From positions 200,323 through 264,322 of the forward strand of contig JAJFTJ010000014.1 in the NCBI GenBank assembly GCA_021373015.1: 64,000 nucleotides of DNA, read 5' to 3'. The stretch is from Nitrospiraceae bacterium (lineage in GTDB: Bacteria > Nitrospirota > Thermodesulfovibrionia > Thermodesulfovibrionales > UBA1546). The notes under the pieces were generated by a model. That model was given only the letters and a program-made list of their open reading frames with translations. It was not told the DNA's origin and did no database searches. Positions 35,314 through 45,315 of this stretch are shown piece after piece (the stretch's first letter is position 1; each line of letters starts with the position of its first letter). A program made the translations under genes and the position numbers.

Positions 35314-36798
35314 TTAAATTAGTCCTTTTTCCGCCATATCAACTGCCTTCATCATTCCCATTGCCTTATTAACAGTTTCATTATATTCTTTTTCAGGTAC
35401 AGAATCAGCAACAAGTCCTGCGCCTGCCTGAACATATATTTTTTTATCTTTTATAAGTAGAGTTCTTATTGTGATGCAGGTGTCCATATTGCCTGAATAA
35501 CTGAAATATCCAACTGAACCTGCATAAGGTCCTCTTCTTGTTGGTTCAAGCTCTTCGATAATCTCCATTGCACGCACTTTTGGAGCGCCTGTAACAGTGC
35601 CTGCAGGAAAACATGCTTCTAGAACATCAAATGCATCAAGTCCTTTTTCGAGATCCCCTTCAACATTCGAGACCATGTGCATAACATGACTGTATTTTTC
35701 GATGCCCATTAACTCAGTAACTTCAACAGAACCTTTTTCAGCAACGCGTCCTACGTCATTTCGTCCAAGGTCAACAAGCATAATATGCTCTGCAATTTCT
35801 TTTGGATCCTTTTTAAGTTCAGCCTCGAGCTGCTTGTCTTCTGAATCTGTCTCTCCTCTTTGTCTTGTGCCGGCAATAGGCCTGAGCACTATTTTTTTGT
35901 CTTCGAGCCTAACCAATATCTCAGGAGATGAACCAATTATTTTTGTATCTCCAGTATTAATAAAATACATATACGGAGAGGGATTGATTATTCGCAGAGC
36001 CCTGTAAATATCAAAAGGCTCGATGCTGATTCCTCGCTCGAACCTCTGTGAAAGAACAACCTGAAAAATATCTCCTGATGAAATATATTCCTTAGATTTT
36101 AAAACTGCTTTTTCAAATTCGCTTCTGGTCTTAAAATTGGATTTAAATTTTTTTTGTTTTAAAACTTTTCTTTTAGTATTTGCACTCTTATTTTTCAAAG
36201 GTTTTTTTATTTTTTGAACAATGGCATCAATTTTCAGGACAGCTTCCTTGTATGCCTTTACAGGGTTTTTATCATCTATGTGAACATTAGAGACGATTTT
36301 TATTTTCTGTTTGAGGTTATCAAAGATCAGCATTGTGTCGGCGAGCATGAAAAACATATCAGGCATATTGAGCGAGATCATTTTTTTATCAGGGATTTTT
36401 TCGAAAAATCTGACCATGTCATAACCTATGTATCCTACAAGTCCTCCTGAAAATCTTGGAAGACCTGGAAGATCAACAGGCTTATACATCGAGATCTCTT
36501 TTTTCAGCGCATCGATAGGATTTTCTGATTCGAATATTACCGGTTTTTTCCCGGCTTCTTTTATCTCAATTTTTTTGCCGCTGCTTTTTATGATCTTTGA
36601 TGGATTTGAACCGAGGAAAGAGTACCTCGCCCATTTCTCACCTCCGACAACACTCTCAAGAAGAAATGATAGATTACCGTTAATTTTATAGAATGCAGTG
36701 ACAGGCGTGTCCAGGTCAGCGAGTATTTCTCTGTAAACCGGGATCAGGTTTCCTTTTTTGCATAATGACTGAAATTCTTTTAAATCAGGATAGAGCAT
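35314..36798 (-). CDS. trpE: Anthranilate synthase component I
   Basis: 494 residues of the chorismate-binding family. It converts chorismate with ammonia from TrpG to anthranilate. The N-terminal [19 protein letters not shown] holds the LLES tryptophan-binding motif, suggesting feedback inhibition by tryptophan. The C-terminal catalytic domain has [11 protein letters not shown]-like [29 protein letters not shown], and [21 protein letters not shown]. Coded directly upstream of trpG. No leader peptide with tandem Trp codons was seen upstream. Confidence 0.95.
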   Translation of the reverse strand: MLYPDLKEFQSLCKKGNLIPVYREILADLDTPVTAFYKINGNLSFLLESVVGGEKWARYSFLGSNPSKIIKSSGKKIEIKEAGKKPVIFESENPIDALKKEISMYKPVDLPGLPRFSGGLVGYIGYDMVRFFEKIPDKKMISLNMPDMFFMLADTMLIFDNLKQKIKIVSNVHIDDKNPVKAYKEAVLKIDAIVQKIKKPLKNKSANTKRKVLKQKKFKSNFKTRSEFEKAVLKSKEYISSGDIFQVVLSQRFERGISIEPFDIYRALRIINPSPYMYFINTGDTKIIGSSPEILVRLEDKKIVLRPIAGTRQRGETDSEDKQLEAELKKDPKEIAEHIMLVDLGRNDVGRVAEKGSVEVTELMGIEKYSHVMHMVSNVEGDLEKGLDAFDVLEACFPAGTVTGAPKVRAMEIIEELEPTRRGPYAGSVGYFSYSGNMDTCITIRTLLIKDKKIYVQAGAGLVADSVPEKEYNETVNKAMGMMKAVDMAEKGLI

Positions 36799-36932
36799 AT
36801 TGACAAAATCCCTTTATTTTCATTAGTATTGGTTAGTATAACTCATTAGGAAGTTATAAGTTAAGAGTTATACTTTTTAGTTTTAAACCTTCACTTTTTT
36901 AACTTATTAAGTTTCAACTTATCACGTTTGAT

Positions 36933-37007
<75 letters not shown>

Positions 37008-37010
37008 ATT

Positions 37011-37086
37011 GGCGGCGTACCCAAGTGGCTAAGGGGGAGGTCTGCAAAACCTTTATGCAGCGGTTCAAATCCGCTCGCCGCCTCCA
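37011..37086 (+). tRNA. tRNA-Cys (GCA)
   Basis: Acceptor GGCGGCG/CGCCGCC, anticodon loop CTGCAAA with GCA, T arm AGCGG-TTCAAAT-CCGCT, discriminator T, CCA encoded at 37084-37086. It starts 3 bases after tRNA-Gly, so both come from one precursor that needs 5' processing by RNase P. Confidence 0.97.
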
Positions 37087-37187
37087 AAAATCCCCTACCG
37101 TTGTTTGCGATTTCCTTGTGTGTAATTTTTTTGGAAGGACAATACAGATGTTCGTACCATAAATAAAATTTCACCGAGATAAAAAAA

Positions 37188-38456
37188 CTATTTTATTACC
37201 TCTACACCCATATACTTTCTCAACGCCTCCGGCACAATAACACTTCCGTCTTTCTGCTGAAAGTTTTCGAGGATGGCAACGACTGTTCTTCCTATTGCTA
37301 GAGCTGAACCATTGAGCGTGTGAACAAACTCAGTTCCTTTTTTGCCTTCGCGCTTGAATCTTATATTTGCCCTTCTTGCCTGAAAATCCTCAAAATTCGA
37401 GCAAGAAGAGATTTCTCTATATTTGTTTTGTCCCGGCAGCCATACTTCAATGTCATAAGTCTTGGCTGCTGAAAAACCAATGTCTCCTGTGCAAAGAGAC
37501 ATGATCCTGTAAGGAAGACCGAGTTTCTGAAGTATATCTTCTGCATTATTTGTAAGTTTCTCAAGTTCATCATAAGAATTTTCTGGTTTCACAAATTTCA
37601 CTATCTCAACCTTGTTGAACTGATGCTGTCTTATCAACCCTCTGGTATCTTTTCCGTAGGAGCCTGCCTCGCGTCTGAAACACGGAGTATAAGCTGTATA
37701 GTAAATCGGCAAGTCGGTTTCATTTAAAATCTCATCTCTGTGAATGTTTGTTACTGGAACTTCCGCTGTTGGAATTAGATAAAGCTCTGGATCAACGACT
37801 TTAAAAAGCTCCATCTCAAATTTCGGCAGCTGGCCTGTTCCTGTCATCGATTCTTTATTGACCAATATCGGAGGGAATATTTCCTTGTAACCTTTCGATG
37901 TATTTATATCAAGCATGAAATTCATCAATGCCCTTTCGAGTTTTGCTCCGTGTCCTTTCATCAAACTGAATCTTGCACCTGAGATTTTTGATGCTCTGTC
38001 AAAATCTATGATATCCAGCATGGCTGCAATATCCCAGTGGTTCAATGGTGTGAAATCAAATTCTCTTGGAATACCGAATTTTCTTATTTCAACATTCTCA
38101 TCCTCATCTTTTCCAACAGGCACAGTTTCGTGCGGGATATTCGGTATGAGAAGAAGTTCATTTGTTGATCTTTCTTCCATGACTTTCAGGACTGCTTCGT
38201 TTTCAGATATAAAGTCGGCAATTTTTTTTGCTTCTTCGAGATTTTGAGAAGCATCTTTTTTTTCTCTTTTGCGTTTTGCAATATCCTCTGAGAGTTTGTT
38301 CCTCTTTTCCCGCTGTTCTTCAATTGTTTTCAGCAAGGCTCTGCGTTCATTTTCTATTGTCAGAAATTTTTCTATTATCGAAGAATCACAATTTCTTTTT
38401 TTCAGGGCTTCAATAACTTTTTCCGGATTTTCTCTGGCAATTTTCACATCAAGCAT
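37188..38456 (-). CDS. serS: Seryl-tRNA synthetase
   Basis: 422 residues, class II. The N-terminal antiparallel coiled coil (about 30-100) contacts the long variable arm of tRNA-Ser. The catalytic domain has [15 protein letters not shown], motif 2 ([26 protein letters not shown]) and motif 3 near the C-terminus ([20 protein letters not shown]). Strong Shine-Dalgarno (aaggag) before the ATG. It is convergent with the tRNA-Gly/tRNA-Cys pair. Confidence 0.97.
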   Translation of the reverse strand: MLDVKIARENPEKVIEALKKRNCDSSIIEKFLTIENERRALLKTIEEQREKRNKLSEDIAKRKREKKDASQNLEEAKKIADFISENEAVLKVMEERSTNELLLIPNIPHETVPVGKDEDENVEIRKFGIPREFDFTPLNHWDIAAMLDIIDFDRASKISGARFSLMKGHGAKLERALMNFMLDINTSKGYKEIFPPILVNKESMTGTGQLPKFEMELFKVVDPELYLIPTAEVPVTNIHRDEILNETDLPIYYTAYTPCFRREAGSYGKDTRGLIRQHQFNKVEIVKFVKPENSYDELEKLTNNAEDILQKLGLPYRIMSLCTGDIGFSAAKTYDIEVWLPGQNKYREISSCSNFEDFQARRANIRFKREGKKGTEFVHTLNGSALAIGRTVVAILENFQQKDGSVIVPEALRKYMGVEVIK

Positions 38457-38605
38457 CTTGTTTTCTCCTTAAATTTTCACCGGCTGCATTTTTTTATTTT
38501 GTTTATAATATAGCTTAATGCGATCGAAAAAGAAATTCAATCAGACAAATTTGGCAAAAAAAGTTTTTCTGAAAACTTTTCAAAAACCTGCGACTCAAAA
38601 AATTC

Positions 38606-38634
38606 TTGACAAGCAGGTCAATTTGCTGTAATTT
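38606..38634 (+). promoter_or_regulatory. Sigma-70-type promoter of speD
   Basis: TTGACA (38606-38611), 17-base spacer, TAATTT (38629-38634). Predicted start near 38641, leaving a leader of about 55 bases that contains the Shine-Dalgarno. It is the best canonical -35/-10 pair in the window. Confidence 0.7.
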
Positions 38635-38695
38635 ATTTGACTAATAGAGGGTCGTAGTACTCTCTTAACAGAAATAACTGGGGGGAGGTAGAGAG

Positions 38696-39121
38696 TTGCA
38701 TGCTTTAGGCAAACACTTATTGGTTGAGCTTAAGGATTGTGACCCTGAGATAATCAAAAGCCTCGAGAAAGTCAAAAATGCGATGGTCTCGGCAGCAAAA
38801 AAGGCCAGAGCAACTATCATTGATGTTTCCTTCCATGAATTCAGTCCATTTGGAATAAGCGGCATGGTAATTATAGCTGAGTCGCATTTGTCTATTCACA
38901 CATGGCCTGAATATGGTTATGCTGCTGTTGATATCTTCACATGCGGAGACATCATCAAGCCTGAGGCTGCTGCAAATTTCCTTATTGAGAAGTTTAAGTG
39001 TAAAAACCCGTCTGTGGTCGAGATGAAGAGGGGAATACTTTCCTTCAACGGTAAGGAAAAACTTGCGTATAAAGTTCAGGACGCCAATCTTAATCTGGTT
39101 GCCGGCTGCAAAACAGCTTAG
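38696..39121 (+). CDS. speD: S-adenosylmethionine decarboxylase proenzyme
   Basis: 141 residues, the short bacterial/archaeal SpeD. It makes decarboxylated SAM, the aminopropyl donor for spermidine. The proenzyme cuts itself at E-S in IIAESHLSIHTWPEYGYAAVD; the serine becomes the pyruvoyl group. FTCGDIIKPEAA is also conserved. It begins with TTG: GGGGAGG lies 8-10 bases upstream, and the ATG four bases later is out of frame. The spermidine synthase gene (speE) is not adjacent. It is convergent with ugd. Confidence 0.95.
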   Translation: MHALGKHLLVELKDCDPEIIKSLEKVKNAMVSAAKKARATIIDVSFHEFSPFGISGMVIIAESHLSIHTWPEYGYAAVDIFTCGDIIKPEAAANFLIEKFKCKNPSVVEMKRGILSFNGKEKLAYKVQDANLNLVAGCKTA

Positions 39122-39201
39122 ATTTTTAAGCACGCAGATTTAGATTTGCTATTGGACTTATAAGGCTTAGAGCTTAAAAGCTTTAAGGCAGCCGTACAGT
39201 T

Positions 39202-40503
39202 TTATATCCTTCCAGTAGAGAAATACTTGAAGCCGAGCTGTTTCATTTTTTCCGGCTCGTAGATATTTCTCAGATCAAAGAAATAAGGCTGTTTAAGGAG
39301 TTTCTTTATTTTATCCATGTCCAGATTTCTAAACTCATTCCATTCCGTGACAATTACGATGGCATCGGCGCCCTTAATTGCTTCTGAAATTCCCTTGCAG
39401 TAATTAATATCTGGCATTATTTCTTTTGCATTGTCTATTGCAGCCGGATCATATGCTGTCACTTTTGCTCCATACTTGATTAGTTTCTCGATTATGAAAA
39501 GAGAAGGGGCTTCGCGTATGTCATCTGTATTTGGCTTGAATGCAATTCCAAGCACTGCAATTTTTTTACCTTTGAGATTTTTAAGCTCTTTTTTTATCTT
39601 CTGAACTGCGAGATCACGCTGCATGTCATTAGTTTTAATAACTGCCTTGACAACATTCATAGCAACATTATTTTTTTTACCCGCATTCAGAAGAGCCTTT
39701 ACATCTTTTGGAAAACATGATCCTCCGAACCCAGGGCCTGCATGAAGAAACTTGGAACCAATCCTATGATCAAGCCCCATGCCTTTGGCAACGGTATTAA
39801 CATCAGCGCCGACCTTTTCGCACAAATTTGCTATCTCGTTTATAAATGAGATTTTTGCTGCAAGGAAAGAATTAGAGGCGTATTTTATCAATTCAGCTGT
39901 CTCTATATCAGTTATAACAAAAGGTGTTTCTAGCAGATAGAGAGGCTTATAAAGATCCTTCATCACTGCTATTGCCTTATGGCTGTGTGCGCCTATGATG
40001 ACTCTGTTGGGCCTCATAAAATCCTCTATTGCCGCGCCTTCCCTGAGAAATTCAGGATTTGAGACAATATCAAAATCAATTTCTTCGCTGAGGTGTTTTG
40101 AGACTATTTCTTTGAGTTTTCTGCCGGTACCAACAGGGACAGTGCTCTTTGTTACGATGATCTTATAGCTGTTCATATGCTTTGATATTTCCTTGGAAAC
40201 TCCTTCAACATAACTAAGATCAGCAGAACCGTCTCCTCTTGGAGGAGTTCCCACTGCAATGAATATTACTGAAGAGGACTCTACTGCCTCTTTAATTTTT
40301 GTTGTGAATTTCAATCTTTTGTTTTTGATGTTTTTCTGAACAACATCATCAAGTCCTGGTTCGTAAAATGGTATATGTCCTTTTTTGAGAGTGCGTATTT
40401 TCTTCTTATCTTTGTCTACACAAATTACATTCAAGCCGAACTCTGCAAAACAGGCTCCAGTAACAAGACCTACGTAACCTGTTCCTATTATCCCAATCTG
40501 CAT
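39202..40503 (-). CDS. ugd: UDP-glucose/GDP-mannose 6-dehydrogenase family
   Basis: 433 residues. NAD-binding MQIGIIGTGYVGLVTGACFAEFG at the N-terminus, the catalytic cysteine in GPGFGGSCFPKDVKAL (about 260), and the C-terminal UDP-binding domain (VAVLGIAFKPNTDDIREAPS-like). It oxidises a nucleotide sugar, most likely UDP-glucose to UDP-glucuronate for surface polysaccharide. GGAGG precedes the ATG. The glycosyltransferase encoded just upstream supports an envelope role. Confidence 0.93.
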   Translation of the reverse strand: MQIGIIGTGYVGLVTGACFAEFGLNVICVDKDKKKIRTLKKGHIPFYEPGLDDVVQKNIKNKRLKFTTKIKEAVESSSVIFIAVGTPPRGDGSADLSYVEGVSKEISKHMNSYKIIVTKSTVPVGTGRKLKEIVSKHLSEEIDFDIVSNPEFLREGAAIEDFMRPNRVIIGAHSHKAIAVMKDLYKPLYLLETPFVITDIETAELIKYASNSFLAAKISFINEIANLCEKVGADVNTVAKGMGLDHRIGSKFLHAGPGFGGSCFPKDVKALLNAGKKNNVAMNVVKAVIKTNDMQRDLAVQKIKKELKNLKGKKIAVLGIAFKPNTDDIREAPSLFIIEKLIKYGAKVTAYDPAAIDNAKEIMPDINYCKGISEAIKGADAIVIVTEWNEFRNLDMDKIKKLLKQPYFFDLRNIYEPEKMKQLGFKYFSTGRI

Positions 40504-40516
40504 CTGAATCCTCCGA

Positions 40517-41260
40517 TTATTTTTTGCTCATTTCCCATGTTTTTGCGTATTTGAGGAAAGTATAATAACTGTAAAATACTGCAAGTATCAATCCATGCAA
40601 TCCATCCATAAAGCCCATTCTTATAAAAAACATCTTGATGAATGTGGCAAGGGGCTTTATTGTCAAATCAAAAATTCCGGCTGAAACCCCATTTTTTTCC
40701 ATCTCTCTTGCGCTGAGAGAGGAATAATTATCCATTTTTTTTATAAACTCCGAGATTGAGGTATAAGTATAGTGCTCAAGATGGTTTTTAAGGTATGCAG
40801 CGCTGCCATTCAAAATTATTTTTTCATGAACTTCCCGCTCTTCCATATGTCCTGAATCTTTTTTGAAAACTCTGAGGGTATAATCAGGCCACCAGCCGCT
40901 GTGTTTTATCCACTTGCCCAAGAAAAAATTTTTTCTTGGAAGATAAAACCCATCAAATCCATCATTTTCTATTGCATTTTTTATCTCATTTTTGAGTTCA
41001 GCAGTAACTCGCTCATCCGCATCAAGTATAAGAACCCATCTGTTCTTAGCAATATCTACCGCAGACTGTTTTTGCTTTGCGTATCCCTGCCATTCTTTTT
41101 GAAAAATTTTGTCTGTGTATTTTTTACATATCTCCAATGTTTTATCTGTGCTGAATGAATCAAAAATAACTATCTCCGCGGCATCTCTTACGCTTTCTAA
41201 AGCGTCAGCTATATTTTTTTCTTCATTTTTTGTAATGATCACAACTGACAGTGGGATCAA
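40517..41260 (-). CDS. GT2 glycosyltransferase, WaaE/KdtX-like
   Basis: 247 residues. GT-A fold with VVIITKNEEKNIADALESV at the start, ILDADERV as the metal-binding DxD-type motif, and a conserved central GWWPDYTLRVFKK with HEKIILNG that is typical of the WaaE group (lipopolysaccharide core glucosyltransferases). One C-terminal hydrophobic segment may hold it at the inner membrane. It starts with TTG: GGAGG is 6 bases upstream, and the TTG overlaps the stop of the DUF3108 gene. The sugar and acceptor are not known. Confidence 0.85.
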   Translation of the reverse strand: MIPLSVVIITKNEEKNIADALESVRDAAEIVIFDSFSTDKTLEICKKYTDKIFQKEWQGYAKQKQSAVDIAKNRWVLILDADERVTAELKNEIKNAIENDGFDGFYLPRKNFFLGKWIKHSGWWPDYTLRVFKKDSGHMEEREVHEKIILNGSAAYLKNHLEHYTYTSISEFIKKMDNYSSLSAREMEKNGVSAGIFDLTIKPLATFIKMFFIRMGFMDGLHGLILAVFYSYYTFLKYAKTWEMSKK

Positions 41261-42024
41261 TACATGCCTCCGGTAATTGTGGCTGTGACAGAGCCTATCG
41301 CTATTTTGGCAGAGAGTTTGACAGGAATTCTCTTTTCGTCATCAGTAACCCATATATAGACATCGCCTTTTTTGAAGAAAATTCCCTCAGACTGCATAGA
41401 GGGCTTTACGAGGAGAGTATCTACCATTCCCTTCGGTGTCATTATTTTTTCTTTTTTCAGCACGAAAACCTCAACATTCCAGACTTTTTTATTGTCGAAA
41501 ACAGTAACGTGAAGGGATTTCCCGACTTCGAGTCGAAGAGTTCTAAGATAGTAAAAGCTTGCAAGAGTGTCGAAGGCAAATGACGGAAGATCGTAGACAA
41601 TTTTTTCATTGTTTATGTAATCAATATAAGTAACTTTACTGATATCGTTTCTAAAAACAAATTCTTTATCTCTTCTGTGTCTGCCCTCCCGTATCTTCAC
41701 TCTGTAATGAGAAGGCTGTGCGCCGAAAGCTATATGTGGATTTTTCAACAGAGTGCTTTCTATTCTGTCTTCAACCGTGTAGAAAACAGACACCCAGTCT
41801 GCAGATTTTGCAGTGCTCATAATCTTGATATGCTCGTCTGTTTCTGTTATTTCGAGTGTTGATGTGCCGGCTTTTATGCCTGTCCATGTTATGTCATATG
41901 TAAATTTTTCCGGAATGGTAAATGAAGATGCGCTGTTAGGGCATATTAAGCTTGATGCGGCAAATACAAATAAAATCATGCCAACTGCAGTATATTTTTT
42001 TAATTTTGCTTCTAGATTTTTCAT
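41257..42024 (-). CDS. DUF3108 exported protein
   Basis: 255 residues with an N-terminal signal peptide (TAVGMILFVFAASSLICPNSAS). The mature part is the beta-rich DUF3108 fold (FTYDITWTGIKAGTSTLEI ... FDTLASFYYLRTL ... VWVTDDEKRIPVKL). Such proteins lie in the periplasm near outer-membrane or polysaccharide genes; their function is unknown. AGAGGA precedes the ATG. It overlaps the glycosyltransferase gene. Confidence 0.85.
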   Translation of the reverse strand: MKNLEAKLKKYTAVGMILFVFAASSLICPNSASSFTIPEKFTYDITWTGIKAGTSTLEITETDEHIKIMSTAKSADWVSVFYTVEDRIESTLLKNPHIAFGAQPSHYRVKIREGRHRRDKEFVFRNDISKVTYIDYINNEKIVYDLPSFAFDTLASFYYLRTLRLEVGKSLHVTVFDNKKVWNVEVFVLKKEKIMTPKGMVDTLLVKPSMQSEGIFFKKGDVYIWVTDDEKRIPVKLSAKIAIGSVTATITGGMY

Positions 42025-42078
42025 TTTTCCTCTAATAGAATTTAGTCTGAGTGTCAGTAATCTATGCGTAATATATTA

Positions 42079-42087
42079 TGTTATATT
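42079..42087 (+). promoter_or_regulatory. Extended -10 box for leaderless hisA
   Basis: TGTTATATT, then 5 bases (actcc), then ATG at 42093. No Shine-Dalgarno is present and no -35 is clear. Confidence 0.55.
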
Positions 42088-42092
42088 ACTCC

Positions 42093-42821
42093 ATGATCGT
42101 TATTCCTGCAATAGATTTGAAGCAAGGACAATGCGTAAGGCTTCTTCAGGGGAAAAAAGAAGAAGTTACTGTTTATTCAAATTCGCCTGCTGAAACAGCA
42201 AGACTATGGGAGTCCTGCGGAGCAAAACTTCTGCATGTTGTCGACCTTGACGGCGCATTCACAGGAAGTCAGAAAAATCTTGACGCAATCATAGAAATAA
42301 GAAAAGCAGTCTCTCTTGATATAGAAGTCGGCGGAGGAATCAGGGATATAAAAAAAATCGACAAACTGATAAATATCGGCGTCAACAGAATAATACTAGG
42401 CACTGCAGTAATAGAGAATCCTGATCTTTTTAAAGAAGCCTGCAAAAAATACTACGGTAAAATTCTTGTAGGGATAGACGCAAGAAATGGGAAGGCTGCT
42501 GTAAAAGGCTGGGTCGAGGATACTGATTTCGACGCAAAAAAACTTGCGAGAGATTCTGAGAACTCAGGAGCAGCAGGAATAATATACACAGATATTTCCA
42601 GAGACGGAATGCTCACAGGCCCGAATATAAAAGCAATGCTGGAAATGGTTGACAATGTTCAAATTCCCGTCATCGCATCAGGCGGAGTTTCGTCATTAGA
42701 AGACATTAAAAACCTCAAACAAATAAAAAATCTATGGGGAGTAATTGTCGGAAAAGCGATTTATTCAGGAGCAGTTGATTTAAAAGAAGCGATAAAAATT
42801 GGTGCCGAAGGCGGGATTTGA
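42093..42821 (+). CDS. hisA: ProFAR isomerase (HisA)
   Basis: 242 residues, TIM barrel. It isomerises N'-ProFAR in histidine synthesis. The N-terminal MIVIPAIDLKQGQCVRL has the catalytic aspartate, and DISRDGMLTGPN the second; GGGIRD and ASGGVSS bind phosphate. The frame could extend to an ATG at 42078, but that falls inside the -10 box and adds nothing conserved. The last seven codons (IGAEGGI) lie on the antisense of the tRNA-Leu 3' end. The rest of the his operon is not here. Confidence 0.95.
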   Translation: MIVIPAIDLKQGQCVRLLQGKKEEVTVYSNSPAETARLWESCGAKLLHVVDLDGAFTGSQKNLDAIIEIRKAVSLDIEVGGGIRDIKKIDKLINIGVNRIILGTAVIENPDLFKEACKKYYGKILVGIDARNGKAAVKGWVEDTDFDAKKLARDSENSGAAGIIYTDISRDGMLTGPNIKAMLEMVDNVQIPVIASGGVSSLEDIKNLKQIKNLWGVIVGKAIYSGAVDLKEAIKIGAEGGI

Positions 42822-42886
42822 ACCCGCACAGTCTTGCGACCACTAGACCCTGAACCTAGCGCGTCTGCCAGTTCCGCCACTTCGGC
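42800..42886 (-). tRNA. tRNA-Leu (CAG)
   Basis: Class II tRNA with a long variable arm. Acceptor GCCGAAG/CTTCGGC, D arm with GGCAGACGC, anticodon stem CTAGG/TCTAG with loop TTCAGGG (anticodon CAG), T arm GCGGG-TTCAAAT-CCCGC, discriminator A, CCA encoded. Its last 22 bases overlap the 3' end of hisA on the other strand. Confidence 0.95.
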
Positions 42887-42940
42887 TTTGGTTATTATAT
42901 AATATTCTTGCTTTATGATGCAGAGCATGGATTTAATATT

Positions 42941-43768
42941 ATGAACAATAAAGTTAAAAGAGTATTTATAGCTTCTGTTATAGGAATTGCTTCAGGTTAT
43001 CTTCTGCTAATATTATTTGTTTATGCATTCCAGGACAATATGGTTTATTTCCCAACTAAAGATATAGCGAAAAACCCTAAAAATATCGGCCTGAAATTTG
43101 AGAACCTTACAATAGAAACAAGCGACAAAGTGAACATTTCAGCTTGGTATATTCCGGCTAAGAATGAAAGGGGAGTTGTTCTTTTCTGTCACGGCAATGC
43201 TGGAAATATCTCGCACAGGACCGATTCAATACTCATATTCCATGATCTGCGAATGAGCGTGCTTATTTTTGATTACAGGGGTTACGGGAAAAGCGGGGGC
43301 AGACCAACAGAGAAGGGGACATATTTGGACGCAGAAGCGGCATGGGATTATCTTGTTAAAACAAAACGTATATCTCCTAAAAAAATTCTTATTTTCGGCA
43401 GATCACTGGGAAGCGCTGTTGCTGCTGAACTTGCCTCAAAGCATAAGGCAGGTGCATTGATTATTGAATCAGGATTCAAATCCATACCTGAACTGGGGCA
43501 AAGGCTTTATCCGTACCTGCCTGTAAAACTCATATCACGTTTTCAATATTCCACAATAGATAAAGTCAAAAACATAAACACTCCCAAGCTTTTTATCCAC
43601 AGCCCGCAGGATGAGATGATACCATTCGAACACGGCTTAGAGATTTTTTATGCTGCAAAAGGACCCAAGGAATTTCTCGAGATATCAGGAACTCATAATG
43701 AAGGTTTTGTAATATCAGGAAAGACTTATATCGATGGGCTTAATAAATTTATTTCAAAACATTTTTAA
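42941..43768 (+). CDS. Membrane-anchored alpha/beta hydrolase
   Basis: 275 residues from the ATG at 42941; the frame begins with a TTG at 42908. One N-terminal helix (FIASVIGIASGYLLLILFVYAF) anchors it. The hydrolase fold has the oxyanion segment FCHGNAGNISHR, the nucleophile elbow GRSLGSA, an aspartate in HSPQDEMIPF and a histidine in GTHNEGF, so the triad is complete. Similar proteins (BEM46/YfhR group) have no settled substrate. It is convergent with the ferredoxin gene, 2 bases apart. Confidence 0.88.
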   Translation: MNNKVKRVFIASVIGIASGYLLLILFVYAFQDNMVYFPTKDIAKNPKNIGLKFENLTIETSDKVNISAWYIPAKNERGVVLFCHGNAGNISHRTDSILIFHDLRMSVLIFDYRGYGKSGGRPTEKGTYLDAEAAWDYLVKTKRISPKKILIFGRSLGSAVAAELASKHKAGALIIESGFKSIPELGQRLYPYLPVKLISRFQYSTIDKVKNINTPKLFIHSPQDEMIPFEHGLEIFYAAKGPKEFLEISGTHNEGFVISGKTYIDGLNKFISKHF

Positions 43769-43770
43769 GA

Positions 43771-45315
43771 TTATTTAAGCAAGACCTGATTTTCTTTTGA
43801 ACGGGACTCTCCGATGCTTGTCACATATATCGCAGGTTTATCAACAACAGGACACTTTGTCTCGCAGATTCCGCAGCCAATGCAGAGATCAAGGTCAACT
43901 CTCGGCTGTTGAATAAGAATCTCCTTTCTGTTTCTGTCTCTGACCTTTGTTTTTTCAAACCATATTGCTTTTTTAGGAGTAGGACAGACTTCTTCGCACA
44001 CGATGCATGGAGTTGCATGTGCATGAGGCAGGCATCTGCCTTTGTCTATCATAGCAAGACCTATTTTTATCTTCGCTTTTTCTTTTAAATCCAATTTTTT
44101 TATCGCGCCTGTTGGGCAGACCTGTCCGCACAGAGTGCATCTGTATTCGCAGTATCCAATCCGCGGCACAAGAATCGGAGACCATATCCCTTCAAACCCT
44201 GCTTCCAAAAAAGTCGGTTGAAGTCCGTTTGTGATGCAGACCTTCATACATTCGCCGCATTTTACGCATTTTTGAAGAAAATCTTTTTCTTCAAGAGAAC
44301 CGGGAGGTCTTATTAAATCCTGTTTATAATGGCCTGAATTTAAAAACGGATTCTGTCTGAGAAAAGGCAGAACAGAGATTCCTGTAATCATTGATGTAAC
44401 CACTCTTCTTCTTCCTAAATCCATTGATGCTGATGCCTTCCTGCCTTTGAATCCAAAGCTCACTGCATTTTGAGGGCATATATCGTCGCAGTTCCAACAG
44501 TAGTAGCACTCTGCATCCCTCCATTTTTCTTTTTGATCAGGCGAGGCATTGCCCTGACACACACTGCCGCATGCGCCGCATGAGTTGCATCCTTCGCTCA
44601 CAGATCTTTTTAGAATGGAAAATCTCGAAAGAATTCCGAGCAGCGCTCCAAGAGGACAGAAATATCTGCACCAGAATCTTTTTTCAAAAAGATTAAGACC
44701 AAGAATAAAAATAAATATCCCGCCAACGAACGCTGCCTGAAGATAAAAAGGCTGCTGGAATGAGAGCAGGGTTTTTTTAAGAACTGAGAATACTGGTTCT
44801 GAAATCGAAGATAGTCCGCTGATGTTTAGATTATATATAGCGTCAAAGAATGCGCTTACAGAATAATTAAATATCGGATATATGCTCACTGAAAATGACC
44901 TTATGAGCAGAGAGAGCGGATCCAGAATCCCTGAGAGCTGCAAAGTGAAAACAGATGATGTGATTAAAAATATCAGAATATAATATTTAATTTTATGCCA
45001 ATTAAGAGGTTTTGTTTTTGGATTATACTTTTTGAGAGAGCCTATGATGTTGTTCAAAGTGCCCAAAGGACAGACCCATCCGCAGAAAACCCTTCCGAGC
45101 AGAAGTGTTGCGATTATTGTGATTATCGAGAGATAAAAACCTTCGGCAACAGAATGATTCGACAACAAAGTTGTTATGGATATCAGAGGGTCGAAGTCGA
45201 GGAATATTTTTACAGGATAGCCAAGTTCATCCCTGCCCTTAGATTCTGTCTGGAGAAAAAGAAAAATAAAGACAAGTAAAAATAAACCTTGTGTTATCCT
45301 GCGCAGATTCTTCAT
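43771..45315 (-). CDS. NapH-NapG-like fused polyferredoxin
   Basis: 514 residues. The N-terminal half is NapH/NosR-like: several helices, GRVFCGWVCPLG (about 74-85) and CRYFCPLGA (about 216-224) on the membrane face, then two [4Fe-4S] sets at about 243-280. At 302-304 a triple arginine followed by a hydrophobic stretch (VVTSMITGISVLPF) looks like an internal twin-arginine signal. The C-terminal half has four more CxxCxxCxxxCP-type ferredoxin motifs, as in MauM/NapG. It probably passes electrons from quinol to a periplasmic or cytoplasmic acceptor. It overlaps the DUF362 gene by one base. Confidence 0.85.
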   Translation of the reverse strand: MKNLRRITQGLFLLVFIFLFLQTESKGRDELGYPVKIFLDFDPLISITTLLSNHSVAEGFYLSIITIIATLLLGRVFCGWVCPLGTLNNIIGSLKKYNPKTKPLNWHKIKYYILIFLITSSVFTLQLSGILDPLSLLIRSFSVSIYPIFNYSVSAFFDAIYNLNISGLSSISEPVFSVLKKTLLSFQQPFYLQAAFVGGIFIFILGLNLFEKRFWCRYFCPLGALLGILSRFSILKRSVSEGCNSCGACGSVCQGNASPDQKEKWRDAECYYCWNCDDICPQNAVSFGFKGRKASASMDLGRRRVVTSMITGISVLPFLRQNPFLNSGHYKQDLIRPPGSLEEKDFLQKCVKCGECMKVCITNGLQPTFLEAGFEGIWSPILVPRIGYCEYRCTLCGQVCPTGAIKKLDLKEKAKIKIGLAMIDKGRCLPHAHATPCIVCEEVCPTPKKAIWFEKTKVRDRNRKEILIQQPRVDLDLCIGCGICETKCPVVDKPAIYVTSIGESRSKENQVLLK

